Shown here: piece by piece, positions 35,012-46,855 of the stretch | Numbering within the stretch: position 1 is the stretch's first letter | Layout of the letters: each line of letters begins with the position of its first letter | Assembly (NCBI RefSeq): GCF_964355755.1 | Contig: NC_092674.1 | Location: 21,662,001 to 21,726,000 of the forward strand | Source: Antedon mediterranea | Taxonomy: Eukaryota > Echinodermata > Crinoidea > Comatulida > Antedonidae | Reading direction: 5' to 3' | Length of the DNA: 64,000 nt | The notes under the pieces: generated by a model | What the model was told of the DNA's origin: nothing | What the model saw: the letters and a program-made list of their open reading frames with translations, nothing else | The model's database searches: none | Translations under genes and position numbers: made by a program

Positions 35012-38000
35012 CTGTGTGTAAAAACAAAATGCCGCACATTACAACCAAATGGCGTTGTTGAATACCACCATTTGTTTGTGGGCCTTTGCAGCAATCTACC
35101 GAAGATGGTAGGTGACTTCTTACATGTTGGAATGTTGTAAAGGAAAATAAATAAGAACCCTGCTGTGCGTAGTTTGGCTTTAACTGATGATCAGACTACA
35201 GTAGAAAGGATAAGTTGAAGGATGAGATGGAAGTAAATATGCTTAAAATACTTCCAGGGGTATTTCAAGTGTATTAGACAAAGTTTTTAATTTCAATGGG
35301 CAAATGCACCGTGATAATCGTATAATCGTAAACAATGAGATAATACTATTGGGAAAAATATAATTAAGTATTATCAGGTTCAGTTTGGTTCCATTTAGGC
35401 AACAGATGTTAGTAAAGACAGACTATGGCAAAAAATATTAGAAGTATATTATTGTATTTTTAGATAGCGAGGGTCATATTGAATTGTGTATAAATAATAT
35501 GTATTGTTATTATTTCACGTGTATTAGACAAAGTTTTTAATTTCAATGGGCAAATGCACCGTGATAATCGTATAATCGTAAACAATGAGATAATATTATT
35601 GGGAAAAATATAATTAAGTATTATCAGGTTTAGTTTGGTTCCATTTAGGCAACAGATGTTAGTAAAGACAGACTATGGCAAAAAATATTAGAAGTATATT
35701 ATTGTATTTTTAGATAGCGAGGGTCATATTGAATTGTGTATAAATAATATGTATTGTTATTATTTCACGTGTATTAGACAAAGTTTTTAATTTCAATGGG
35801 CAAATGCACCGTGATAATCGTATAATCGTAAACAATGAGATAATATTATTGGGAAAAATATAATTAAGTATTATCAGGTTTAGTTTGGTTCCATTTAGGC
35901 AACAGATGTTAGTAAAGACAGACTATGGCAAAAAATATTAGAAGTATAATTATTATTGTGTCTTTAGATAGCGAGGGTCATATTGAATTGTGTATAAATA
36001 TGTATTGTTAATAGTCACAAATGTATTATTCAACAGTTTACTGAAACATTTTTATTTATCCTTACCTGGTGCACAGGCGTATGCAAGTAGGATATCTGCT
36101 TCTGCTGGAATCTTTTGTTCATTAGAATTAACTTCATTTCCTCCACGGGAATCCGTTTCGTCCCGAGAAGCAGTAGGCCTAGATATAATTCCATGGTCCA
36201 GTTTCATTCCTCGACCAGCCTATATTATCGAATAACGCAAATAATTTATTCAAATTAACGTATTTTTATAGAGAAACCTGTATAATGGAGGAATTTGTCT
36301 TCAAATTTCTAACTTGTTTGAGCTAAAAGGACTAGATAATTAATATTCAATTGCTTTTAAACCTACGGGTCATGGTCTATTTGCTGTTTCAGCTTACTGT
36401 ATATCTACAGTACAAATGAAATCAATATTCAAACTAGATTTAATTCGTCACTATGACGAATTATAGGTTATATGCATTGATTTAAATAAAGATAATTGCT
36501 TTTTAAAAGATATATTGATTGATTGTTTTTCTCAGAATCTTTAATTATTTATAATATATGATAGGACCTTGCTAACGCGAATACAATAGCCTGTATCACA
36601 ATCCGATCAATGATCCCTCTGCGTATAATGTTATAAACCACATTTGTTGTTACATAAAAATAAAGACATAAGTTACTTTTTATCTAGATTTCATTATAAA
36701 TCATGTGTATAATAATATACACTAAGAAATAAATTTGAACAAACAATACGGATAATAAAAACAACCTTATTTCGTTTCCCAAGGTGAGACTCGATCTCGG
36801 TACCTTGAATGCCATAGACACGAGCACTGACCATTGAGCCATACACAATTGACTAAAAGTTGTAGAAAAATTCCTCCGTGTATTTACTATGCAGTAACCA
36901 CTTTGGTGCAAATAGATTATTACAAACCGCAATTTATTATAATTTTTTACTATGATGACATCTTTAAAATGTAAACAAATGATGCACTGTCAAACTATAT
37001 ACTTTTAACTATAATATATGAACTTTTGAAGGAAGAAAGTTAATGTTAAGTTTGTTATTTTGGCCTAAGAAAATGTTATAATTTGTTTGATTGTCGAAAT
37101 TAATTTTTTTAAATTTAAAATGCAATTAATGATGAATTAATCAACTTTTGTTCTCTTAATTTCATAATAAATCATACATATGATACATACACTTCAAGAA
37201 AATGAAATAAAAAATCTGTGTTCCCGACCATTCTAACGATATTAATTTTAAAATTTAGCATATTTTCACCATTTTGTTAACTTACACGTGCGTAGCCAGT
37301 CACTTTTGACGTGCTCGTATAACGCTGTTTCGCGTTGAAAAGTTAATAAAATATGATGATATTATTAAAGAAAGGTTATACAACAGTAATCGGACAAAAA
37401 TAGTGCGCATTAACGTTTAACGCGCAGTGCGCGTGCAAAAATCTGCGCACTCATGGCAATTTTTTAATCGCTTTAAATTGCCTGAAACGTACTTTTTTTA
37501 AATTTTAAGCGCACGTACGCATGCGTTATATGCGCTACACACGTCATTGTATTGCCATATGATGAAATATGACCTGAAATTTATGAGTACCAAATTTTGT
37601 TTAATTGTAATTCATGCTTGTGAAGATATGATTACAAACGTGATTTCGTTAAATCGCGCGTAGACCACGTAATTTTTGATTGCGCACCTTGAAAACATAA
37701 CCACATCGATTCCTGGCTATAAGGAATATACTCTGAAAAATTGACTTAGCTAGATGAAACTGATATCAAGATAATTGACGAACAAAATAGTGCTAAGGAA
37801 AGAAACTCGTCACTTGGGGACGAGTTTGGTTATCCGCCCGTAACAAAACGTATCTTGCGCATTCAAGTACTTTTCCAAACAGTAGCCTATTCGAAATTAA
37901 AACTGCCCTTTCGGTGTAATAACCAAATAAATCCTTTAATTTAATTGTTTTCCCGTGACGGGATTCGATCCCGGTACCTGTGATACCAAAGTCGGTTGCA

Positions 38001-41000
38001 CTACACATCGAGCCATATGAGCACCTGCCGAAGAAAATCCGAAGAAAGTTTACTCGTCCATTCGGTATGTCGTGAAGCACTCTATGCAAATAGATTATTA
38101 CTTAGCAAACTAAATCATAATTTTTACTATGATGAAATCTTCACACATTTTAAACAGTGACATATTATGAAAGTGCATACTTTTAAGTTTTATATATTAA
38201 CATGTGAAGTAAAAAGATAAACGTTATGTTTATTGTTTTGCTCTTTGAAAACGTTTATGTTTGTTTGATGATAAAAATTTCAAAAATTATATTTAATATG
38301 CAAATAATGTAGCCATCAAACACGTTTTAACATTCAACACTATAATAAATCAGACCTATGATTCATACACTGCAAGAAAATAAAATAAAAAATAGGGGTA
38401 ACCTTGCATTCTGATGAACTGTATCGTTTTTAAAAGTATACATATTTTGCAACATTTTTACAATTTTTTAACATTTTACGTGCGCAACCAGTCATGTTTA
38501 ACGTGCTCGTAGAACACCATTTGACGTTGAAAAGTGAATAAAATAATGTAAAATTGTTAACCGAAGATTGAAAAACACAAATCGTGCAAAAGAAATGCTC
38601 ATACGTGTTTCCTGCGCCGTGCGCGCGTAAAAATGTGCGCACCTGGTGGCAATTTTTCAAACGCTTAAAATGACCTGAATCGTGGTCTAATTTAATCAGA
38701 AATTGATTTAGAGCATTTTAAAATTTCAAGCGCCGTTTACTCGCGCACTTTCCCATGTTACAAATTTCGGTAGCGATAAAAGAGTTAGCAATTGATGTGA
38801 AGCAACCGTGGCTGAAAATTACGTTAAAAAATATTCATCTGTTTCGAAGTTATGATCAACTTAGGATTTTCTGAAAATCGCGTGTGACTTACGCTACGCG
38901 GTTCTGCCAGCGTCCAAAAGCTTGGCTCCACATCTTCAGTTAAATGTCTAAATGTTTACCAAGTTACAACATGTTATGTTAGCAGGTTGCAGAGAAAAGC
39001 TGAACAAAAAAATCGGCGGAAATAGAGAAGAACTAGAACTTAAACTCGTCACTTGGGGACAAGTTTGGTTATCCGCCCGTAACAAAACGTATCTTGCGCA
39101 TTCAAGTACTTTTCAATCATGACTTTTCCAAAAAGTAGCCTATTCGAAATTAAAACTGCCCTTTCAGTGTAATAACCAAATACATCCTTTTATTTAATTG
39201 TTTTCCCGTGACGGGATTCGATCCCGGTACCTCTGATAACAAAGTCGGTTGCACTACACATCGAGCCATATGAGCACCTGCCGAAGAAAATCCGAAGAAA
39301 GTTTACTCGTTCATTCGGTATGTCGTGAACCACTCGATGCAAGTTGATTATTACATATCAAACTAAGTGATAATTTTTACTATGATGAAATCTTCACAAA
39401 TTTTAAACAGACATATTACGAAAGTGCATACTTTCAAATTTTATATATTAACATGTGAAGAAAAAATATAAAAGTTATGTTTATTGTTCTGCTCTTTGAA
39501 AATGTTATTGTTTGTTTGATGATAACAATTTCAAAAATTATATTTAATATGCAAATAATGTAGCCATCAAACACGTTTTAACATTAAACACTATAATAAA
39601 TCAGATCTATGATTCATACTCTGCAAGAAATAAAAATAAAAAATAGGGGTAACCTTGCATTCTGATGAACTGTATCGTTTTTAAAAGTAGACATATTTTG
39701 CAACATTTTGACAATTTTTTGGCGTTTTTCTGCGCAACCAGTCATGTTTAACGTGCTCGTAGAACGCCATTTCAAGTTGAGTAGTGAATAAAATAACGTA
39801 AAATTGTTAACCAAAGATTTAAAAACACAAATCGTGTAAAAGAAATGTTGTTACGCGTGAAAATGTGCGCACCAGTGGCAATGTTTTAAACGCTTAAAAT
39901 GACCTGAATCGTGCTCTAATTTAATCAGAAATTGATTTCAAGCATTTTAAAATTCAAACGCAATTTACGCGCGCACTTTCTAATGTTACAAATTTCGGTA
40001 GCGTTAAAAAAGTTTACAATTGATGTGAAGCAAACGTGGCTTAAATAGACATTAAAAAATATTTATTTGTTTCGAAGTTATAACCAATTTAATATTTTTC
40101 AGAAAATCACGCGTAACTTACGCTACGCGGCTCTGACATCGTCAAAAAGCTTGGCTGCACAACTTCAGTAAAATGTCTAAATGCTGAACAAGTTACAACA
40201 TATTATGTTAACACGTTGAAGAGAAACAGCGTGTACAAAATAAGAAGAGTAGAATATTTCAAACGCAATTTACGCGAAAACTTTTTAATCTCCAAAATTT
40301 TACTAATGATCGAAAAAGTTAGCCATTGATGTGAAGAAAACGTAGCTGAAAACTTCGTTAAAAAATATTTATCAGTTTTGAAGTTATGACAGATTTAAGA
40401 TTTTCAGAAAATCGCGCGTCACTTACGCTACGCGGATCTGACAGCATGTTATGTTAACACGTTGCAGAGAAAGGCTGAACACAAACTCTGATAAAAATAG
40501 AGCATATTTAAAAAACTCTTACAATTCCAAAGGCTTATCCGCTTGAGGCGGATAACCAACAAAGATTTTGACAGAATCAAGAGGTTATATGCATGATAAT
40601 GCATATAACCTAATTACGTTAAACTCGATTATAACGTTATATTGTATGTGATTTTTAAACATAATTGTAAAAGTTATAACAAAATTACCTGTATAAAGAA
40701 CAGTTTAGGTTTTCCTATAAGAAATTGGCATTCATCGCCTTTAAACTGATCTGTCATAAATTTGACAGAAATTGGACCATTCGTTGCATAGAGCCCACAT
40801 TCATCACCGCGACTCATAAATACAATAAGCAAACAGGAAAAATTAGAAAGGTCTTCATTACTTGCAGCTAAAGAGAGAAGAGAATCTATGAAAACATCAG
40901 ACTTGACATGCGTACACCCCAAAGCACATTTGGGAGAATATAGTCTTTGAGACAAACAGTATGATGTAGACAATATTTGTGGCGAATTGTGTTAATAATG

Positions 41001-43957
41001 AAACATTGCTTGATGAGTGAGAGTTGTTTGTTTTGTGGTAATAGGCCTACATGTTCATATGAAGAGTTTCTTAGAAATGTAATTTATTTAAAATGGGGAT
41101 TTTTCCCCAAGTTTAGTGCTGTTTTTGATTATACAGTACGTTCAAGGGTCAATAACCACATTTTCTGTCACAATTGGACAAAATGTTCCAATATACAAAA
41201 TATAAACATACATGTTCTTAACAATTTGAGACCAAAATCAAGATTATGTGACAAGTAGCTATTGAAATAACCAAAACATCAGAAATGTCGTTTCCGGTCA
41301 CTTTTGGGCAAAATATTCCATTATAATGAATAGAAATATAATTTACAACTTAAGATCAAAACCAAGTCTCTATAATTGACGATTACAAAGATACAAGAAT
41401 CGGCCATTTGAAAATGGCACCATAGTAAGTGTCCCATGGGCTAAATATTTAGAAATTTTTATTGGTGGTACTTCATATGAAGAATTTGCCGCAAAAATTG
41501 CTTTGTAAATATTTTTTTCCAGATTTGGCCAAATTATGTTGTTTTTAAGCCTAATTTAAGAATTTAGCAAGTACATTTGGAACCTCAGTGCCTTTATAAT
41601 GAAGAACAATCCATTAAATGGAACATTAAAAGAAAATGTTTGCCTTATTCAAATCGTCACTCATCACACGAACCGGCGAATCGTCATTTTGGCGCGAAGT
41701 ATTTATTCTAAAGAACAATTGCAGCAAATATCAAATGCGTATTTTATTTCATTAATAAGTTATTTTAATTATAATTTGGCGAATATATTATGATATTATA
41801 ATCATTCGTCACACGAAGCGTCGAATATCGATTCGTCACTTCGTGTGAGTAAAACGCGCATCGCGCACACTAGTCCAGTAAAAATATGGTTGAACCTAGA
41901 ACACTGTTTACGCGCCTCAATAAACGGCGAATATGCAATTCGTCACTAATTGCATGTGATCTGATTGGTTTATTGCATATCTGGAACATTCCATTATTTG
42001 ATGGCCAATTTTCAGTCCCGCAAAGTTAGATTGAGCATAGATTATAGAATATTGGAACAGTATTTTACTCAGTAAAAACTGATTTATGTGTTTAGTTTAA
42101 ATTATTTAGTAAGCTAATTATATAAATACATTTCAGGAAATTTAATTCAACGGTTCGATGTTTGTTCTTTCGTACGTTCACTCGAGCACTAGCAAGAACA
42201 TTAAATTAAATTATGGCACTGACAACACACGAAACGTTACGGTAACGATTAGGCCTACATCAATGTTATAAGTTCTAACATCAAATTTCACCTCTATTGC
42301 TAATGGATAATGGATAATAACTTTCTTTTCTGTATACACATTTTTATTAAACAATTCATACATTTTGATGTTAGAGTATTTATATTTTTTGTTCTAGCTT
42401 TTTAGATTAGATAGTGACAGTATAATTATTATAATCAGTGTGTTACTAAATAACTTTGGGGGCATGGCTATACTAAATATATACTATCGTATACTATATA
42501 GGATAGTCTGCACATTATCCTGTGATATGCCATACAATAAGACCACATTGCTACAGTATCACATTAAATTAGTAAATAATTTAAATTAGCCTTTAAATAC
42601 GAATACTGTATTAGAAAAGGCAGATAACACATTTAATATTTTTAATAAATTATATATTGGCCATGAATGGCTAAATGATTGTAGGCCTAATATGCTGAAA
42701 ACGCCGTATTGTACAATGGACTGCCTACATTATGTTTTAACTGTTCCCGTAGGCCTACTACTAAGGGAATATTGAATTATCTAACATTGCCTTGCCGTAT
42801 GTTGAGATCAAATAATGTATAAATTAATAATTAAATTTAATTAAATGAACCATGTTTACGTATTTGCTTTATTTACAAGTTAAAATGATGTTTTTACATC
42901 AGTTAGGCTACTATAAATTATATTTTGCAACTGATTTGTGATTGTTCTTTCGCATTTTTAACAGAACAATTTGTTTACTTTATATTATTATCGTTAGGGC
43001 CCTATCTAAGGTGTTTACGTGGGACTGCCTATTCATTACCACGCAATCGCGGCGAATTATACCGCATATTTCATAGTCATTGCGTAAGATTCTTGTTGTT
43101 GTGAATATGCGTCGAATATCGCTTAGCAGCAAGTTACGCGGTAAATAATCTTCACAACTCTTTAATTAATGAGTGAATTTTTTAATGGACACTTTAAAAT
43201 TATTCATTTGATATACTTTTACATAATTACCACAAAAATAATTCGCTTTTTTTCTTGCAAGAAATGACCGTGCAAAAAGTGCCTTTTTTACAATCGCGAT
43301 TTTCTCGAAATAAATAGAAATTTTGCGGATTCGCCGGTTCGTGTGATGAGCGACGAAATGTTGGCAAACGTTGTAATTAATGTATGTACTAAAAATATGT
43401 AATTAACTGCCAATCATGCTCACTCAACAGCAACAATTAGCTAGTATTAACATGTAGACACAAACGATATAGTTAATTAACGATAGGCAGCACATCCGTA
43501 AGCAATATACTTTTGAAAATTATCTTAATATGAAAAATAACAACGTAACTTCTTGGTCATTCATTATCTGCAGACAAATTGCATCACTCATTCACCTGAA
43601 GAGTGTGACTAGCTTGTAATGAATACCGGTATCGGGAACACATACACAGACATTAAATATAAATTATTCGTATAGTACAAACCCTTTTTTAAGACACGTT
43701 TTGTTTGAGCTATATTGGAATTAATGTGTTTTTCGACTTCAAAGTTGACTTTGACGAGGGCATCGTATATACCATTAGCGTCATCTGTTGCGCTTTCACG
43801 GTTCTCCTTTTTCCATTCTTCGTCAAACTTTATGTTGTTAAAGATAATTGCATACCCCTTTCCCTCCATGTTATACTTAAATTCCGAAGTTTTTTTAAAA
43901 ATATGTTCGAAGATTTCTTTCTTGTTCAGTGTTTGCTTTGCAGGATCGGTATGTATG
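34755..43957 (-). CDS. Caspase B: caspase homologue lacking catalytic His and Cys
   Basis: Four minus-strand exons (43957-43683, 40867-40689, 36219-36066, 35011-34755) join into one frame of about 287 codons. Numbering from the Met in YNMEGKGY, the p20 part has GYAIIFNNIKF and the pocket Arg in ENRESA. The active-site loop then reads IVFMSRGDE (Arg82 for His) and the cysteine site reads FFIQAGRG (Gly124 for Cys). The 42-residue spacing between these sites equals that in caspase-3. The p10 part has GYQSYDEQKRAWFIEDL, where the second pocket Arg is Asp, and ends VPYIVSTLTKTMYLRS. There are no stops or frameshifts and all splice sites fit. It is inferred to be a regulatory, non-proteolytic caspase homologue, or a very recent pseudogene. 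No prodomain exon was found; 5' sequence may be missing. Confidence 0.82.
35261..36012 (+). repeat. 250-bp tandem repeat, three copies, in caspase B intron 3
   Basis: GTATTAGACAAAGTTTTTAA starts at 35271, 35521 and 35771, giving an exact 250-bp period. The first two units are almost identical, the third has a short indel near its end. The array fills most of the intron between exons 3 and 4. Confidence 0.95.
36066..36219 (-). CDS. Caspase B exon 3 (active-site Cys replaced by Gly)
   Basis: After acceptor ATAATATAG the exon reads AGRGMKLDHGIIS, then a Ser/Asp/Asn-rich linker and QKIPAEADILLAYACAP, and ends CCAG before GTAAGG. The codon at the catalytic position is GGT, one base from the TGT of caspase A. 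The exon is 154 nt against 148 nt in caspase A. Confidence 0.85.
36220..36776. other. Caspase B intron 2, proximal part; nothing recognised
   Basis: AT-rich intronic DNA with no repeats that I can place. Confidence 0.5.
36777..36851 (-). repeat. tRNA-like SINE head (diverged)
   Basis: On the minus strand TATGGCTCAATGGTCAGTG resembles a pol III A box and GGTACCGAGATCGAGTC a B box, at tRNA-like spacing. It resembles the better preserved copies at 37951 and 39203. Confidence 0.5.
36852..37269. other. Intronic AT-rich DNA, nothing recognised
   Basis: No gene. A segment similar to TGATACATACACTTCAAGAA at 37189 recurs at 38358 and 39610, so this is the left edge of the tandem block that follows. 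Confidence 0.45.
37270..37790 (+). repeat. R10-related sequence
   Basis: ACACGTGCGTAGCC, GACGTGCTCGTATAACG, CAAAAATCTGCGCACTCATG and GATATCAAGATAA follow the R10 order seen at 10545-11030. The CCGACAGA run and terminal hairpin are missing. Confidence 0.75.
37951..38024 (-). repeat. tRNA-like SINE head 1
   Basis: The minus strand has TGGCTCGATGTGTAGTGC (A-box-like) and GGGATCGAATCCCG (B box with a T-arm-like stem). No full cloverleaf with a sound acceptor stem could be drawn, so a tRNA-derived SINE head is more likely than a tRNA gene. Confidence 0.6.
39203..39276 (-). repeat. tRNA-like SINE head 2
   Basis: Same sequence as at 37951-38024 with one or two changes. It was copied along with the 1.25-kb tandem unit. 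Confidence 0.6.
40535..40560. repeat. Terminal hairpin TTATCCGC..GGCGGATAA
   Basis: TTATCCGCTTGAGGCGGATAA folds into a short hairpin and mirrors the GGTTATCCGCC at the start of the tandem units. It resembles the palindrome at 60546-60577 and probably marks the right end of this repeat family. Confidence 0.6.
40689..40867 (-). CDS. Caspase B exon 2 (active-site His replaced by Arg)
   Basis: After acceptor CTCTCTTTAG the 179-nt exon reads ASNEDLSNFSCLLIVFMSRG, then YATNGPISVKFMTDQFKGDE and GKPKLFFIQ, and ends before GTAATT. The codon at the catalytic His is CGC. Flanking residues match caspase A closely, so the substitution is not an alignment artefact. Confidence 0.9.
41130..41450 (+). repeat. 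~150-bp module (locus in caspase B intron 1)
   Basis: Two units can be traced: AAGGGTCAATAACCACATTT and ACAATTTGAGACCAAAATCA, then CAGAAATGTCGTTTCCGGTC, ATTATAATGAATAGAAATAT and a GATTACAAAGATAC block. Confidence 0.7.
41655..43355. mobile_element. Non-autonomous element with 28-bp TIRs in caspase B intron 1
   Basis: The ends are CGTCACTCATCACACGAACC plus GGCGAATC at 41655 and their inverted copy at 43328-43355 with one change. Inside, GAAGCGTCGAATATCGATTC (41815) and GCGTCGAATATCGCTTAG (43111) add related subterminal motifs. No transposase frame is present. Four TAGGCCTA octamers lie inside or at its edge. No clear target duplication was found. Confidence 0.78.
43683..43957 (-). CDS. Caspase B exon 1 (start of p20)
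   Basis: The frame reads DPAKQTLNKKEIFEHIF, then YNMEGKGYAIIFNNIKF, ENRESATDDANGIYDALVKV and NFEVEKHINS, and ends at AAGG before GTTTGT. The acceptor chosen is CTCATAG (43958-43964) because it gives the same phase as in caspase A. The Met at 43869 could also serve as start. Confidence 0.75.
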
Positions 43958-46079
43958 CTATGAGTACAAATAAATTCCTTATTTCAATTTTTATTTTTTA
44001 TTAGCAACAACAATTATTTTTTATAGTTAGTTAAATTTGATCTCAAATCAACTGTGATAACAGCCTCCAATAGAGAGTTAAGGATGTATCGATATATTAA
44101 TATAATTGACTCCAGGTAGGTATAATTATGAGATATTAAAATAATATTATAATATGTATTGTCCCTTCAAACACAAAAAAATGAAGGTCAAAATATTCTA
44201 AATTTAAAGTGGCCATATCAAAGTAATATTAAAGTTATTCACTTTAAGTCGAAAATTTGAGCCAAAAACAACAAGTTTACGTAATTAACAGGTAAATTAG
44301 TTTGATTAAATTTCATCTGGAAAATCGTCACGAGCGAAAGTAAACAAAGATTTCAAACCATTAGTACGCATTATACATATGCTAAATTAGGATTGTATAC
44401 AACTCGTCACGGTTAAGAAGGTATTTTCACACAGATCATGAGGAAGTTTTATGATTATGCATACAGAGTAGCCAAACAAGCGCGTTTCATTATGGGATAT
44501 GTTTTGATTGAAAACTTTGACTGGAAGTCAAAGTTATTTTTTTAACAAAAAAACGTCTGTATTTCAGTTAAATAATTTTTTTTTCGAAAAATGTTGGGTG
44601 ATAGTTAATAACTATTATGATACTTCAAAATGACCCACGTTTTTTCGAAATCTTTTATTTTTTATTTTTTTTGGAATTAGTCAAAGGGACAATACATCTT
44701 TAAATAATGATGGGCGAGACTGGTTTCATGAAGCAGAGCAATAATTACATTTGCATTGTATTGCTGATTTCTTACCTGATAAATTCGTCCGAAAGGCCAT
44801 CAACATCATCAGTCTTCTGAGGTCTGTTGATTGTTTCGTCAATCATATCTACTTTGTAAATAGAGTAGAATTAAAACTCATTCAATGGAATATTTTAATG
44901 CAGTTACAGCATGATAAATATACTATATTATTGTAGCTTTTTTGTTGAACCAAAGACAATGAGTATATAGTTGGTAAAGAAATGGTCATACGAATATTTA
45001 GCAACTTGGTCTCAACTTACTAGGAATATATATTTATAGTTACTTTAAAGGCGAATAAACAAAAGAAACCCCTTTATTTTTCATTTTTATTTTATCTCAG
45101 TGACTGTTGTGAGAGTATGGTTGTACTACGGATAAAAATATCCGTAGTCCTCGGTAAATACACTATTCTATTAATTCTAATGAATAACATCAACTGTACT
45201 ATGCAATGTAGGCCTATTGTTATCTATTTTTAAAACACAGTTAAACAATAAAAACGAATCAAAGAACCGTGGTGTGACTATACTGTATATTATGTTAGAA
45301 AGTAGCTTATTGTTTATTTACTCGTCCTCCTTTTTGTTGGAATCACTAAATTATAATAATAATTTATAACTAATACTAATTAAGAAGCAACAATTCTTAC
45401 CAGGTTTGTTATGAAAATTGCACAGTAAACCAAGCTAAACATCATAAATGCATCAGTGTTAAGTGATTTTAATTAAAACTAAAACTAAATATTAATATCT
45501 TCAACAACAATTCTAAAGAACTTGTTTTTGTCAGGTGTTCCAATGTTCCAAAGTACAGATACAGTAGTTAGAAAAATATCACGAATCAGAGTTTGACAAT
45601 GATTTGGATAAAAGTGAAGATAATTAAGTAACAATAAGCTATTTAATGCAACATACTTAGTCATATTTTATTTATATTGTATCTTTTCAGTACAAATAAA
45701 TACACATTGTAAATTAGGTGTATAATCTTTATTCAAAACCATAAGTTATTTAGGATAGTTTAATTAATATTACATTTATACTGATATACAATTTGCACAG
45801 TAATTATACAACAAATCTGGTAAGAGTTCTAGTTTTTTTCTTCTTAAATTATTAGTGATTGCAACAAAAGGGAGGACGAGTAAATAACAATAATGTTCTT
45901 TAAGATTATTATAGGATTATTTAGGATTATTAATAACATACTTATACTACGGTTTACTTGATGTGTCTTCGTCTATATAATTTGAAACACAAGGAAGAAA
46001 GAAACTGTCTAAATAAGTTGTTTTTTTAAACATTTTGTGTATTTCTATTGTATTAAAGCAAATATAGTAGAGTAATTGG
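43958..46079. other. Spacer between the two caspase genes; no exon found
   Basis: AT-rich DNA with no recognisable exon on the minus strand, so a prodomain exon for caspase B is not evident here. A small CTACGGATA..TATCCGTAG palindrome sits at about 45125-45146. An LTR or LINE signature is not seen. Confidence 0.5.
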
Positions 46080-46440
46080 TGGTTGCTGAGCTATTGACAT
46101 GACCATTTCTTTTACCAATGATCAATAATAATGTGTCATGGTCAATTTTGGCACAAGTTGTCCATTATAGTGAAATATGCCTAACAATTTATGAAATATA
46201 AAAAATGTGATGCTCTAAGCCAAAAATGTTTGTGCCGTCAAAATTACGGGTTCATTAACAGTTTTATGATTTTCATTACATTAGAGCGAATATTGTGAGT
46301 ACAAAAAAAATCACTTTCTGATTAGTGGTTGCTGAGGTATTCATATGGCCAATTTCTTGATCAGTGGTCAGAAAAGCGTTTCCGTTCACTTTTGGCAAAA
46401 GTTGTCTATTAGAGAGAATAGAAATACTGGTCTTTTGACA
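46080..46440 (+). repeat. ~150-bp module, two units
   Basis: GGTGGTTGCTGAG recurs at 46079 and 46325, with GTTGTCCATTATAGTGAA and TTGTCTATTAGAGAGAATAG and GCGTTTCCGTTCACTTTTGG, in the module order. Confidence 0.7.
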
Positions 46441-46484
46441 TAAAAATGGTTACCAAGTTGCGCAAAGTCCTAACTTTGACCATC

Positions 46485-46855
46485 TTAACCTTTTGGCACC
46501 TGTACTGACCAAGCATCCCGGGGTTTTTTCGGCAAAAGCAACACATTGATAAGGAAGCAAAAAAGCATTGTTAATATACCATAGTTTGCTAGAAGGTGCA
46601 GGTAACCCCTTTCTGGCTCCCCATCTATCGACCTTAAACACATTTTTTTAGTCAGCGTAGAAACGATGTATGGAACTTGTTTCTTGTTCGATGACTCTGT
46701 AGAGTTAGTATCTGACTTGCATCCAAAAGCAACGAGGTGAGCTACTCTTGTAAGTATTTGGTGAATGTCATGTCCATGTTGTGATACAGTTTTTAAAGTG
46801 ATTTCCAGTGCTTTAACGAACCATGCACCATCCTCGCTCCTAAATGAATAATACC
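46485..46855 (-). CDS. Caspase A exon 4 (p10 subunit and tail)
   Basis: After acceptor TCTACACAG it reads YYSFRSEDGAWFVKALEI, DIHQILTRVAHLVAFGCKS and QVPYIVSTLTKKMCLRS, then a tail absent from caspase B. An AG-GT site at TTTAAGGTCGAT could end the exon earlier if another intron exists. The stop used here is TAA at 46485-46487. Confidence 0.82.

Larger units (their letters stand above)
37800..40290 (+). repeat. Direct tandem duplication, two units of ~1.25 kb
   Basis: The units start with ACTCGTCACTTGGGGAC at 37807 and 39049 and keep their order throughout: TTATCCGCCCGTAACAAAAC, a tRNA-like head, TTGCATTCTGATGAACTGTA (38403 and 39655) and an R10-like CpG stretch with CGCACNNGTGGCAAT. A partial third unit runs to about 40500. 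It lies in intron 2 of caspase B. A related element is at 59080-60577. Confidence 0.88.

Noticed and set aside
43958-46484. Prodomain (CARD or DED) exon for caspase B
   Set aside because: No minus-strand open frame with a fitting donor and helical pattern was found; the gene may lack a prodomain or use a short first exon.
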